Assembly (NCBI RefSeq): GCF_000317695.1
Contig: NC_019771.1
Coordinates: 5,632,001-5,696,000, forward strand
From: Anabaena cylindrica PCC 7122
GTDB lineage: Bacteria; Cyanobacteriota; Cyanobacteriia; Cyanobacteriales; Nostocaceae
Direction: 5' to 3'
Length of the DNA: 64,000 nt
A program made the position numbers and the translations under genes. The notes under the pieces were generated by a model. That model was given only the letters and a program-made list of their open reading frames with translations. It searched no databases and had not been told where the DNA came from. Every line of letters begins with the position of its first letter. Positions within the stretch are counted from its first letter, which is position 1. Positions 27,410 through 36,839 of the stretch are shown here, one piece after another.

Positions 27410-28345
27410 CTATATTTTTTTGTTGGTTTTAGACATAAGTCCGTGAATTGCAGCATTTAAGTAACCAATCTGACCATAAGCATAGACTAGTTTATCAAAT
27501 CTTTCGGCTGGATCAGTAATATATTGTAATGATTTATATAAGCCACGTACAAACTTTTCGCTACCTCGTTGTATCTGTCCAAGACCGGCTTTACCTGCAA
27601 GTTGTTCCCGATAGCACTCACTGATACCTTGCCACCAACCCCGGTTTAAAAACCAGGAGGGTTTGAGGCGTTCTGGGGCAACGTTGTGAGCAACTAGGGC
27701 TTGGGGAAGATAAGCGACTTGCCAACCTTGCTGGAGGGCAAATTCGGTCATTTGTAGTTCTTCGTTAGATAATAGGTTTTTGCCGACTCGTCCTAGTTGG
27801 GGGTCAAAACCGCCGATATTGTCTAGAAAACTGCGGCGGATGGAGTAATTTAAGCCTCTGGGGGTGGAACCTGGTTGGTCAATGTAGAGGTTGCTTTCAC
27901 CTAAGTCATAGGCTCCTAAGTTGGCAGCTAGTCCGGGAGATATCCATTTTGGTGGTTCGATGCCTGGGGGCCAGATGAGGGTAACTTTGCCACCAGCGAT
28001 CGCTATTTTGGGGTTATTCTCATATGCAGAATACAAAATTTGCAACCATTGGGGACTGGCTACGGCATCATCATCTAAATAGGCGAGAATGTCAGCACTG
28101 GCAGCTTTAGCACCTGTGTTGCGAGCGACAGATAAACCTAGTGTGGGTTCAAAAATATACTTGAGGTGGGGATAGCTGGATCTTTGTTCTACAACTTCAC
28201 GAGTGCGATCGCTAGATCCATTATCCACTACCACAATTTCAAACTTAGCCGCAAATTCCTGAGCCAATAGGCTGTCGATTGCTGCACCCAAGTACATATC
28301 TCGATTATGAGTACAAATGATGGCAGAGATTTGGATATCTGGCAT
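27410..28345 (-). CDS. Family 2 glycosyltransferase, hormogonium-polysaccharide type
   Basis: The 311-residue protein begins MPDIQISAIICTHNRDMYL, with EIVVVDNGSSDRT, ARNTGAKAASADILAYLDDDAV (DDD metal site, about residue 93) and FDPQLGRVG...LLSNEELQM (catalytic region). Cyanobacterial hps loci contain closely similar GT2 enzymes. The ATG was chosen because the fold starts there; a TTG further upstream adds 15 residues. It is the first gene of the minus-strand polysaccharide group. A member of the HpsE-like set is possible, but I do not assign a symbol. Confidence 0.85.
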   Translation of the reverse strand: MPDIQISAIICTHNRDMYLGAAIDSLLAQEFAAKFEIVVVDNGSSDRTREVVEQRSSYPHLKYIFEPTLGLSVARNTGAKAASADILAYLDDDAVASPQWLQILYSAYENNPKIAIAGGKVTLIWPPGIEPPKWISPGLAANLGAYDLGESNLYIDQPGSTPRGLNYSIRRSFLDNIGGFDPQLGRVGKNLLSNEELQMTEFALQQGWQVAYLPQALVAHNVAPERLKPSWFLNRGWWQGISECYREQLAGKAGLGQIQRGSEKFVRGLYKSLQYITDPAERFDKLVYAYGQIGYLNAAIHGLMSKTNKKI

Positions 28346-28597
28346 GGCCTTGTTTGGTATTTGAAGATTTGGATTTTTTAGATATAGCAATAGACAGAGT
28401 AATTAGGACATCAATTCATGATGAAATTTAGATGACCCAAGGGTTTTACTTCTGACTCCTGCTAGAATATCCAACTCGACAGTTGCTTACTGGTTATTAA
28501 TCTACCTCATAATTACCGATCTACCAACCGAAATTTCGCTGACACTATCGTATATAAACAATCTTCATGAAAAATCATTAAAACCTTTATCAAGACT

Positions 28598-29404
28598 TTA
28601 AACTTGATGGATATGGCTGTGTAATGCCACAAGAGTTTCGGCTAATTGGCTAAGACGAGTCTCTAGATACTGCTTGCGTCCAAACAGTTGACGTAACTTC
28701 TGATAACGAGCAATAGCCATACTGACATTAGGAACTTGATCAACTGGACACGAACGTGACCAGACTTTACCTACAGCATCGACTCCACAAAGGCGATAGT
28801 CAGTACGTGATGATTGATAAGATACCTTGTTATCAGCAGGTTCACAAATTTCTTCCACATAATCCATGAGTCGTTCAACTTCTGCATGGCGCAGTGTTGC
28901 AGTTCCTCCTGGTTCTGCTTCTTGGGGATTAGATTCTAACCAACCATTAATAACTGGCCCTTCTAGATAGATATCCTGAATTTGCTGAAGAATTGCCTGT
29001 AATTCTGTTTGCCAACTGCTAACAGTTTCCTGAATATCTTGCAACATATTCATTGCAAATGCTGGATTTGCCCCATGACGATGATTACTGAAGCTTGGTG
29101 TTTTAAACTTAGGTAAACTGGGTGTTCTATCGTCATTTTCCTGGGTCGGAAAAGTTTTTACGGAGTTATGTTTGGGAAATAAATTTGGCTGCGATTCTGA
29201 ATTGTTTACAGTATTTGCACTTGTATCGACTGTATTAAATTCTTTCGTTGTAGTTTCTTTATTTTCTATAGATTTGTTAGCACCGATGCTGATTCTAAAG
29301 GAGAACGGGCGTTTTATCCCTTCACCTGCTTCTGATTCTATGTCAGTATTGCGTATACCCAAATCATGTAGAGTTGCCTCAATGCGTTTTAAGCCTGCTT
29401 TCAT
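28598..29404 (-). CDS. Conserved cyanobacterial hypothetical protein
   Basis: I do not recognise a named domain in this 268-residue protein. The first ~110 residues are hydrophilic, Thr/Asn-rich and probably disordered. From about residue 115 it is helical, with QDIQETVSSWQTELQAILQQI, a conserved-looking GPVINGWLES, YRLCGVDAVGKVWSRSCP and a basic helix YQKLRQLFGRKQYLETRLSQL. There is no signal peptide or membrane helix. It stands alone between the polysaccharide group and cobU and is transcribed away from cobU. Confidence 0.7.
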   Translation of the reverse strand: MKAGLKRIEATLHDLGIRNTDIESEAGEGIKRPFSFRISIGANKSIENKETTTKEFNTVDTSANTVNNSESQPNLFPKHNSVKTFPTQENDDRTPSLPKFKTPSFSNHRHGANPAFAMNMLQDIQETVSSWQTELQAILQQIQDIYLEGPVINGWLESNPQEAEPGGTATLRHAEVERLMDYVEEICEPADNKVSYQSSRTDYRLCGVDAVGKVWSRSCPVDQVPNVSMAIARYQKLRQLFGRKQYLETRLSQLAETLVALHSHIHQV

Positions 29405-29563
29405 AAAGAGATCCTGAAGCTTGTTCTAGTGGTATTCAATATTTCTATTGAGAGTTTGTTAAGAGTGCAAATTATTGAGAAACTTCTTTTTATTGTATAG
29501 GGGATGATAGTAGTTTATTGAGAAAAGTTAGACTCTTTTGAGCAGATATCTGGCAACATAATT

Positions 29564-30112
29564 ATGAGTAGAGTTATTTTAGTAACAGGGCCAGCACGTT
29601 CAGGTAAAAGTGAATGGGCAGAGAATTTAGCTATTCAGTCAGGAAAACCCGTTATTTATATAGCCACAGCTACTGAAAATACCCATGATCTAGAGTGGCA
29701 ACAACGTATTGAAAAACACCAAAAACGCCGTCCACAAAATTGGGTAACACTCCATGCACCTGTGAAACTTGCGGCAAGTCTAACTAATGCCAAGCCTAAT
29801 ACCTGTATTTTGATTGATTCTTTGGGAACTTGGGTAGCTAATTTTCTGGAACAAGATGATTTGAGTTGGGACAAAATCGTGACAGAATTGCTAGAAACTG
29901 TGTCTTTAGTAGAGGCTGATCTGCTATTTGTAGGAGAAGAAACAGGTTGGGGTGTAGTTCCTGCTTATCCTCTGGGGAGAACATTTCGCGATCGCTTGGG
30001 TGCTTTAGTTCGTCAATTAGGTGCTATTTGCGAGACAGTTTACTTAGTTACAGGTGGTCATGTTTTAAATCTCAGTATTTTGGGTGTACCCTTACCACCA
30101 GCGAAGTCTTAA
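29564..30112 (+). CDS. cobU: Bifunctional adenosylcobinamide kinase/guanylyltransferase
   Basis: The 182-residue protein matches CobU in length. It has Walker A GPARSGKSEWAE (residues 8-19), YIATATENTHDLEW, IEKHQKRRPQNW holding the conserved His-containing region near residue 46, ILIDSLGTWVANFL, and EETGWGVVPAYPLGRTFRDRLG. CobU phosphorylates adenosylcobinamide and then attaches GMP, two steps in assembling the nucleotide loop of cobalamin. No other cobalamin genes are nearby, although the ABC transporter at 13.8-17.1 kb could import corrinoids. The ATG start agrees with family N-termini. Confidence 0.93.
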   Translation: MSRVILVTGPARSGKSEWAENLAIQSGKPVIYIATATENTHDLEWQQRIEKHQKRRPQNWVTLHAPVKLAASLTNAKPNTCILIDSLGTWVANFLEQDDLSWDKIVTELLETVSLVEADLLFVGEETGWGVVPAYPLGRTFRDRLGALVRQLGAICETVYLVTGGHVLNLSILGVPLPPAKS

Positions 30113-30168
30113 TTTAAAATTAAAGCTTCACCAGGTAAAAACCCTAAATTAAATCTACAATCAAGATT

Positions 30169-30639
30169 ATGGCAAATAAACAAGAAGTTAAAAAGTATCT
30201 TGCTCACTGGTTTCAATTAGGGAAGAAAGTTATAGCAGGTAATGGTAATCAGAGCTTTTTACCTAGCTCAGTCCTCAATGGCGATCGCTATAGCCAAGAA
30301 TTTGAAGACTGCTGGGAACAAATTATCTCCCTAGAAACCTGTGACTGCTATTTAGAAGGTACTCATGAAACCATAGCTCAACTGCTAACACCAGCTTGGG
30401 AAATGCTTGCTTGCGGTCGGTGTGATATGCCAGTACCAGTACATACTTTGGGTATGCCAGCTTTATTTTGTCCCTGTAATAGTTTACCCACATGGCCGAA
30501 TACAGAACTACCAGCACCGCGCAGTCCCATTAATAGCCAAGAACAACTGACAGAAATTTGTCATGCTTGCGGTGAGAGGAGCGATCGCTTTGCAGATAAC
30601 ATTCCTTCACAAATCCACAAACTTCCTAATAAGCAGTAA
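30169..30639 (+). CDS. Cysteine-containing conserved hypothetical protein
   Basis: This 156-residue cytoplasmic-looking protein is not recognised. Cysteines cluster in CDCYLEG, LACGRCDMPVP, FCPCNSL and CHACGERSD, which could bind a metal. It begins MANKQEVKKYLAHWFQLGKKV and contains Pro-rich LPAPRSP. It follows cobU by 57 bases on the same strand and may be co-transcribed. No functional link is established. Confidence 0.68.
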   Translation: MANKQEVKKYLAHWFQLGKKVIAGNGNQSFLPSSVLNGDRYSQEFEDCWEQIISLETCDCYLEGTHETIAQLLTPAWEMLACGRCDMPVPVHTLGMPALFCPCNSLPTWPNTELPAPRSPINSQEQLTEICHACGERSDRFADNIPSQIHKLPNKQ

Positions 30640-31019
30640 AAACTATCATTCTGAACGAAGTGAAGAATCTCCAAAAAAACATCAGTAGTCGTACAAAATT
30701 AAAAATAGCATTTCCTAACTATATCAGCTATATTATAGCCCCCTCCCCGCTGTTTCGTGGAGGGTTTCTTCCTTCTTACTCAAAAGACCATTCATAATTA
30801 AATTTTCATATTTATTATATTTGCACAATTGCATTGAATAAGCGCGTGTATTTTTCGGAAATAGCACTGACGTAAATGTGAAATATATACTTCTAAATCT
30901 GGTAATTAAGTTTGCATAAATAGAGCATGACTTCAAGGGTTACTCCTAGATATTCTATTAACAAGCGAGGGGTTGAGCAGCACGCAAAACTAAATCAACT
31001 CCAAGCAATAAAATCAGAT
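30640..31019. other. Intergenic region with G-rich palindromic repeat
   Basis: From 30707 to 30772 it holds GCATTTCCTAAC...CCCCCTCCCCGCTGTTTCGTGGAGGG. The first part recurs at 35781-35821. The GC-rich palindrome recurs inverted at about 20517-20538. No gene is apparent. Confidence 0.55.
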
Positions 31020-31035
31020 CAAGGAGATTTCTATC

Positions 31036-31290
31036 ATGTCTAACTTATTTACCGCAGTATCCATTAAAGAACAAGAAATCGTAGCTGGTGGTTATGGTAA
31101 TAGTTATGGTGAAGACACAGGTACTGGCAGCAGTCTTGTGGACAAAATTTACACCGAATACGCTTTCAAGAACGCTGTGTTGAATGCTGACGTTTTCTCC
31201 GGTCCTGGTGGTAGCAGAGTGTTACAGAACTTTGAACTTGTGGATCTGTATACAGAAGCATCCAAGAAATTTAAAGCTTTCCAGTACTAA
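31036..31290 (+). CDS. CTB-type double-glycine bacteriocin-like precursor
   Basis: The 84-residue peptide has a leader FTAVSIKEQEIVAGG ending in Gly-Gly, the cleavage site for C39-peptidase ABC exporters. The mature part would start YGNSYGEDTGTGSS and is about 65 residues with no cysteine. The leader matches the CTB family of cyanobacterial bacteriocin-like peptides. AAGGAG 10 bases upstream is a strong ribosome-binding site. It is followed by a stem-loop and a second precursor gene, then an exporter and adaptor on the same strand. Antimicrobial activity has not been shown for this family in general; signalling is another possibility. Confidence 0.8.
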   Translation: MSNLFTAVSIKEQEIVAGGYGNSYGEDTGTGSSLVDKIYTEYAFKNAVLNADVFSGPGGSRVLQNFELVDLYTEASKKFKAFQY

Positions 31291-31300
31291 TTGAGTAATA

Positions 31301-31344
31301 ATTAGGCAATTAGCTAATATACAAAATTAATTGCCTAATTTCTT
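31301..31344 (+). terminator. Stem-loop after the first precursor gene
   Basis: ATTAGGCAATTA and TAATTGCCTAAT form a perfect 12-bp stem with a 15-base loop, followed by TTCTT. It could terminate or attenuate transcription so that the precursor is made in excess of downstream genes. Confidence 0.6.
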
Positions 31345-31391
31345 CCATCACTCTCGAATAAATTCTATATTTAATTTAAAAGTGATGGAAG
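31342..31391. repeat. Long-loop inverted repeat between the two precursor genes
   Basis: CTTCCATCACT and AGTGATGGAAG are perfect 11-bp complements separated by 28 AT-rich bases. It overlaps the end of the preceding terminator-like hairpin by a few bases. Function is unknown; it could be an RNA structure or an operator. Confidence 0.5.
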
Positions 31392-31562
31392 ATATCTATT
31401 TAACTCTGGCTGAGATAATTGTCCAGCTTTATATAGAATTACAGCAATCATTTCATTAAATCGAATTAATTCAGAAATCCAAAGAATAATGGAATTTAAT
31501 TAGTTTAACTGCAAATATAATTTTTTTCATTATTTATACCTTTATGAAAGGAATATAAGCAG

Positions 31563-31877
31563 ATGTTTAACCAAATCAACGGACAAAAAGACCAGCTATT
31601 CCAACAATTATCTGAACAAGAACAAGAAATTGCATCCGGTGGATGTTCTCAATACTCACCATCTGGTATGTTTGTGTATCAAGAAAAAAATGTACTGAGT
31701 TACGCAAATAATAATACAAAAATTTCAGATGGTGTTAGTGAACTTTACAATGAGCAAACATCTTTTTACAGTTTAACAGAAAAGATACTTTTTTGGTTGC
31801 CATTTAATGGAGGCAGTAGACGCAATAGAAATGGATTCAATAATAATATGAATTGGCTTATATCCTTATTCTCTTAG
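31563..31877 (+). CDS. Second double-glycine peptide precursor
   Basis: The 104-residue product has a leader FQQLSEQEQEIASGG with the Gly-Gly site, then CSQYSPSGMFVYQEK. The mature part of about 73 residues has one cysteine at position +1, a hydrophobic ILFWLPFNGGSRRNRNGF and an aromatic end. It does not resemble the first precursor after the leader. AAAGGA lies 11 bases upstream of the ATG. Its position between precursor 1 and the C39 exporter supports processing and export. No named bacteriocin family is recognised. Confidence 0.72.
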   Translation: MFNQINGQKDQLFQQLSEQEQEIASGGCSQYSPSGMFVYQEKNVLSYANNNTKISDGVSELYNEQTSFYSLTEKILFWLPFNGGSRRNRNGFNNNMNWLISLFS

Positions 31878-32073
31878 AATAAGCTAGATAATTAATTCAT
31901 TTTAATTATAAGCTGTTGCTCCCATAATTTGCACTTTGTGATTGTTAGAAAAAATTCATTGAAGGAGACAGGAGGCAGAGAGCAGAAAGTCCAATTTAGC
32001 AGGAGATTCAAACCCCTCCCATACACTAACAGCACTCCAATTTATTTTTGCAACTATCTAGGGTGCTTTGCTT

Positions 32074-34224
32074 ATGAAACTCCAATTTGTTAAACAGCAC
32101 AGTGTAGAAGACTGTGGTGCAGCTTGTTTAGCTGCAATTGCTAAATATTACGGTCATACATTTACCCTCAGCCGCATTCGTGAAGCAGTCGGAACTGGAC
32201 AATCTGGAACCACATTATTAGGCTTAAGAAGAGGTGCAGAAACACTTGGTTTTAAAGCTAATCCAGTCAAAACATCAGTAGAAATGCTTGACCGAATGAA
32301 TGAAGCTCCCTTACCAGCAATTATTCACTGGAAGGGTAATCATTGGGTTGTTTTATACGGTAAGAAAGGCAAAAATTATCTCATTGCAGATCCCGCAGTC
32401 GGGGTTCGTCATCTTTCTAAAAAAGATTTAATTGATGGTTGGAAAGATTGGTTAATTCTCTTATTAGAACCAGACCCCATCCGCTTTTTTGAACAGGAAA
32501 GTGATAAAGTTGGAGGCTTTTGGCGTTTTTTCAAACGTGTTTGGATTTATCGCGCCATTTTAGTCCAAGCTTTACCTCTAAATTTAGTCTTGGGTTTGCT
32601 ATCTTTGGCTTCCCCTTTCCTGTTGCAAATTCTCACTGATGATGTATTAGTTAGAGGTGACACAAAATTACTTACTACTGTAGCTATTTCTGTAGTAGTA
32701 ATGAACTTTATTTCTAACAGCCTTTCATTTGTCCAATCTAACTTAATCGCTCACTTTGCTCAACGGTTACAATTAGGACTAGTTTTAGATTTTGGTCGGC
32801 AAATTCTCCGCTTACCTTTAAGTTATTACGAAGCGCGACGCAGTGGTGAAATTATTAGCCGCTTGCAAGATATTCAACAGATTAATCAATTAGTTACTCA
32901 ATTAGTTGTCAGCTTACCCAGCCGATTTTTTATTGCACTGATTTCTTTGGCATTCATGCTTTTTTATAGCTGGAAGCTAACGATAGTAGCTTTAATAATT
33001 TCTGTCGTCATGACATTATCTACTATTGCCTTCCAGCCAACTTTACAACAAAAAACTCGTGAGCTTTTAGTTCAAGATGCAGAAAATCAAGGCGTTTTAG
33101 TTGAAACCTTTAAAGGAGCATTAACTCTCAAAACAACTACAGCCGCACCGCAGTTTTGGGATGAATTAGAAAGCCGTTTTGGTCGTCTAGCTACTCTCAC
33201 ATATCGCACCATTCAAATTAGCATCATTAATAATACCTTTTCTGGTTTTGTCTCTGCCATGGGTGGAGTTATTTTACTGTGGTTTGGTGGCTATTTAGTA
33301 ATTGAACCAGCAGAAAATCTCAGCATCGGCAAGCTACTTGCATTTAACTCCATGAATGGTAACTACCTAGGGTTAATTGGCACTGTTATCAGCTTTGTTG
33401 AAGAATTTACTCGTGCAAAAACTTCTGTACAACGCTTGACAGAAGTTATTGATGCTACTCCAGAAAATGAAAATGATGGAAAAAAGCCTTTTGCTAAAAT
33501 TTCAGATGATTCCGATATTATTTGTACCAATGTTAACTTTCATTATGCAGGCAGAATTGACCTTTTAGAAGATTTTTCTCTAATAATTCCCGGTGGTCAA
33601 GTAGTTGCCTTAATTGGTAAATCTGGATGTGGTAAAAGTAGTTTTGCTAAATTAATTGCTGGATTATATCCTCTCCAATCTGGAAACATCCGAATCGGAC
33701 TCTATAACCTTCAAGATCTTTCTTTAGAATGTCTACGTCAACAAGTGGTTCTTGTTCCTCAAGATGCTCATTTTTGGAGTCGTTCTATTGTCGAAAATTT
33801 CCGTTTAGGAGCGCCCTACGTTACATTTGAGCAAATTGTTAGAGCTTGTCAAATTTCTGGTGCTGATGAATTTATCAGTAAACTACCTGAAAAATACCAA
33901 ACTATTTTAGGTGAATTTGGCGCTAATATTTCTGGTGGTCAACGTCAAAGATTAGCCATAGCTAGAGCTATTGTTTCAGAACCACCAATTTTAATTTTAG
34001 ATGAATCTACAGGTGGACTTGACCCTGTAAGTGAAGAACAAGTTTTAGACCAACTATTTAAACATCGTCAGGGTCAAACCACAATTTTAATTAGTCATCG
34101 TCCCAAGGTAATTAATCGTGCTGATTGGATTATTTTGCTCAATCAGGGAAGGTTAAAAATGCAAGGTTCTTTGGAAGAGTTAAAAACTCAAGCAGGAGAG
34201 CATTTAGATTTTATAAATCCCTAA
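32074..34224 (+). CDS. C39-peptidase ABC exporter for double-glycine peptides
   Basis: The 716-residue exporter has an N-terminal C39 peptidase (DCGAACLAAIAKYYG with the catalytic Cys near residue 11, HWKGNHWVVLYG with the catalytic His, DPAVG with the Asp). A six-helix membrane domain spans ~165-440. The ATPase domain has Walker A GKSGCGKSS (~525), signature ISGGQRQRL (~620) and Walker B ILILDES (~643). It cuts leaders after Gly-Gly and exports the peptide. The start is the ATG of KLQFVKQHSVED; a TTG six bases earlier is possible. The adaptor gene starts 24 bases after its stop. Confidence 0.93.
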   Translation: MKLQFVKQHSVEDCGAACLAAIAKYYGHTFTLSRIREAVGTGQSGTTLLGLRRGAETLGFKANPVKTSVEMLDRMNEAPLPAIIHWKGNHWVVLYGKKGKNYLIADPAVGVRHLSKKDLIDGWKDWLILLLEPDPIRFFEQESDKVGGFWRFFKRVWIYRAILVQALPLNLVLGLLSLASPFLLQILTDDVLVRGDTKLLTTVAISVVVMNFISNSLSFVQSNLIAHFAQRLQLGLVLDFGRQILRLPLSYYEARRSGEIISRLQDIQQINQLVTQLVVSLPSRFFIALISLAFMLFYSWKLTIVALIISVVMTLSTIAFQPTLQQKTRELLVQDAENQGVLVETFKGALTLKTTTAAPQFWDELESRFGRLATLTYRTIQISIINNTFSGFVSAMGGVILLWFGGYLVIEPAENLSIGKLLAFNSMNGNYLGLIGTVISFVEEFTRAKTSVQRLTEVIDATPENENDGKKPFAKISDDSDIICTNVNFHYAGRIDLLEDFSLIIPGGQVVALIGKSGCGKSSFAKLIAGLYPLQSGNIRIGLYNLQDLSLECLRQQVVLVPQDAHFWSRSIVENFRLGAPYVTFEQIVRACQISGADEFISKLPEKYQTILGEFGANISGGQRQRLAIARAIVSEPPILILDESTGGLDPVSEEQVLDQLFKHRQGQTTILISHRPKVINRADWIILLNQGRLKMQGSLEELKTQAGEHLDFINP

Positions 34225-34248
34225 TTCATCATAAATTATCAGGTAATT

Positions 34249-35643
34249 ATGCTCTACACTCATAATCAAAAACTTGTCTCTTCAGTAGAAAATGATGAAT
34301 TTCTTCCTCCCATTAGTCCTTGGACATCATTAGCAGGAATATTTCTATTGGGAACTGTTGCTGTTGGTATTACCCTATCTTCATGGGTTAAATATAATGT
34401 CACCGTCAAAGCTGAGGCCACTGTCCGTCCTACAGGAGAAATTCGCGTGGTACAACCAGAAATGGATGGAACTATTAAAAGTATTTTAGTTAAAGAAAAT
34501 CAGGTTGTGAAAAAAGGTGACGTAATTGCTCATCTTGATACTGAGCAAGTGCTGATCAAAAAGACCCAGATGCAAGGTAATATCCAACAAAGTAGCTTAC
34601 AAATAATTCAAATTGATTCCCAAATTCGTATTTTAAATAGTCAAATTTTAGCTGAAAAAGAAGTTATTAAAAGAATTGTTGCTTCTGCAAAAGCTGATTT
34701 ATTACGTAACAAAAGAGAATATCAAGAACGGAAAATTAATACTCAAAATGAATTCCTCTCAACTGAAGCTGGTTTGCAAAAAGCCAAGACGGATTTACAA
34801 AAAGCTCAAGCTGATTTAGAATTTGCAAAATTGGATCGTGACCGCTATGAACAGTTATCGCAAATTGGTGCAATTGGCAGAAGAGAATTTGAACAGAAAC
34901 AATTAGTTGTCCAGCAGACACAATTAACACTGCAAGCACAACAGAAGTCTTATCAAATAGCAAAAATTAAAGTAAAATCAGCTAAAGCTGCGGTGAATCC
35001 AACTACAGCGATGGTAATGATAGCACAAGAACGTATTGCCCAAGAAACTGCTAAAGGTCAAGGTAATATAGCTAGTTTAAACAAAGAAAAACAAGCATTA
35101 ATTGAGCGTAGATTGCAATTACAAACTCAGATTCAGCAATTTCAAAAAGAACTACAACAAATCGAAAATCAACTAAAAAAAAGCATTCTTAGTGCTACTA
35201 ATAATGGTATTATCCTCAAACTCAATTTACGTAACCCAGGACAAGTAGTGCGTGCTAGTGAATCTATTGCTGAGATTGTTCCTAATAATGCTTCTCTAGT
35301 AATTAAAGCTATGATTCCTACGGCTGAAATTAAAAAAGTTGCTGTTGGGCAAAAAGTACAGTTACGTGTTAATTCTTGTCCATATCCTGATTATGGTACT
35401 CTTAAAGGTGTTGTCGAAAATATTTCTCCAGACATCATTCCAACTCAAAGTAATAATTCAGGTATACTAACATCTAGTGGTCATTTTGAAGCAACAATTC
35501 AGCCTGAAAAGCTTGAATTTGGTAATAGTAATCACCAATGTCATATCCAGTCAGGAATGGAAGTCAAAACTGACATTATTTCTAGAGAAGAAACAGCACT
35601 AAAATTTATGTTGAGAAAGGCAAGGTTGATTACTGATTTATAA
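34249..35643 (+). CDS. HlyD-family secretion adaptor
   Basis: The 464-residue protein has one N-terminal membrane helix (residues ~24-46, SLAGIFLLGTVAVGITLSSW). It then has a lipoyl/barrel half-motif (TGEIRVVQPEMDGTIKSILV) and a long coiled coil (~105-315, rich in Gln/Lys/Glu). The second barrel half is GIILKLNLRNPGQVVRASE, followed by a beta-barrel end. It links the C39 ABC exporter to an outer-membrane channel such as TolC, whose gene is not in the window. Same strand and 24-base spacing indicate an operon with the exporter. Confidence 0.92.
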   Translation: MLYTHNQKLVSSVENDEFLPPISPWTSLAGIFLLGTVAVGITLSSWVKYNVTVKAEATVRPTGEIRVVQPEMDGTIKSILVKENQVVKKGDVIAHLDTEQVLIKKTQMQGNIQQSSLQIIQIDSQIRILNSQILAEKEVIKRIVASAKADLLRNKREYQERKINTQNEFLSTEAGLQKAKTDLQKAQADLEFAKLDRDRYEQLSQIGAIGRREFEQKQLVVQQTQLTLQAQQKSYQIAKIKVKSAKAAVNPTTAMVMIAQERIAQETAKGQGNIASLNKEKQALIERRLQLQTQIQQFQKELQQIENQLKKSILSATNNGIILKLNLRNPGQVVRASESIAEIVPNNASLVIKAMIPTAEIKKVAVGQKVQLRVNSCPYPDYGTLKGVVENISPDIIPTQSNNSGILTSSGHFEATIQPEKLEFGNSNHQCHIQSGMEVKTDIISREETALKFMLRKARLITDL

Positions 35644-36015
35644 GTAAATATAGTTTATTTAACCAAGACTTACGTAACTGGCATTTTGGTAGGTCTGTCA
35701 GACTTCATGATTCAGTAATAATCAACAAATTTTGGGAATTTGAAGCACTCTATAATCTTACAATCAATCTAGTACCTGTATATAGCGTTTCCTAATCACA
35801 TAAGATATATCATAGCCCCCCTCCCTGCAAGCGATGAGAGGTTTGGGGGTGGGGTTTTTGTACCTCACTTAACCGATAACCGCTATAAGTTATACGTACA
35901 TCTTTAATGTGAATTTATCTCCCAAATAGGATACTTAAAATTTATTACATGATTTGGACATGGGAGAATTTACATAAATATTCCTTACTTTAAAGTCATA
36001 AAAATTGTCAAATTT
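35644..36015. other. Intergenic region with dispersed repeat
   Basis: It holds GCGTTTCCTAATCACATAAG...ATAGCCCCCCTCCC (35781-35856), related to the repeat at 30707, and a GGGGGTGGGG run. No gene is apparent. This separates the export genes from the regulator genes. Confidence 0.5.
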
Positions 36016-36657
36016 ATGACCTATGAACATAGAATTAAACAAGCCTTACAATGGTGGTCTTACAGACAATTTGTAAAACTCTTCCTGGAAGCAGAAAAAA
36101 TTCGGGATGGATTATTACAAGAATCTTTCACAATCCGTCGCAGCTTAGATGCATTAGAAATAGGTGATCTGAATTTATCAATTAATAAAATTTCAGACTA
36201 CATCAAAAAAATTGATAATTTTCATCACTCTTTAGTACAATTGAGCGATCGCTTGTGTCCGGTGTATATTCAGGATAGCTTACCCTTCTCCATTCAGTGC
36301 TTACTAGACCCCTGGTTAGCATCTAATCCCCATCTATATTTTCATATTGATCTGCCAATATACTGGCGACAGGAACCAATAGAATATAGTGTCATAATTT
36401 TAAGGACTTTAGAAGAATTACTGTCAATAACCATACCAAAACTTTCGACACAGGTTTCCGTTTATATCAGTTTAAAACTTAAAAAAAATACGGGAAAATT
36501 AAAAGTGAAAATCACCGATCCTGATATATCTACTCTAATTTATTATTCTAATCTACCTGAACTAAAATATCTCAGTGATAGCTTTGAATTTTTATTGTCT
36601 GGTAAATGCTTTTACAATAGTAGTAACCTGAAGATAGTTTGGTGTTTTTGTTGGTAA
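36016..36657 (+). CDS. Histidine-kinase-like protein lacking key catalytic motifs
   Basis: The 213-residue protein resembles the DHp region and the first part of the ATPase domain of NarL-type histidine kinases. EAEKIRDGLLQESFTIRRSLDA takes the place of the phospho-acceptor helix and VIILRTLEELLSITIPKL resembles an N-box. The acceptor His is replaced (RDGLL instead of the usual RDLHD), and glycine-rich ATP-binding motifs are missing before the protein ends. It could act as a scaffold or inhibitor of the kinase encoded two genes downstream. No membrane helix is present. Assignment is by motif resemblance only. Confidence 0.55.
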   Translation: MTYEHRIKQALQWWSYRQFVKLFLEAEKIRDGLLQESFTIRRSLDALEIGDLNLSINKISDYIKKIDNFHHSLVQLSDRLCPVYIQDSLPFSIQCLLDPWLASNPHLYFHIDLPIYWRQEPIEYSVIILRTLEELLSITIPKLSTQVSVYISLKLKKNTGKLKVKITDPDISTLIYYSNLPELKYLSDSFEFLLSGKCFYNSSNLKIVWCFCW

Positions 36658-36839
36658 GTATTATTTATTAGCATATTTTTCACCCTAAAAAAGAAAGCAT
36701 TTTAGTGATAATTGTACGGATGAAGGGTGACATACCTCATGGCAAATTAATTATCAGAAATACAATTTATTATAAGTTAGTTAATTCGATTAAATTTGAA
36801 ACATAAGTTGCATAATTATTTCATTATTCATGGTTGAAG

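Noticed and set aside
32074..35643. Exporter and adaptor considered as the secretion system for the four RTX-tailed phosphatases
   Set aside because: The exporter has a complete C39 peptidase domain and adjoins two Gly-Gly precursors, so peptide export is the simpler reading. RTX proteins normally use exporters without active C39 domains.
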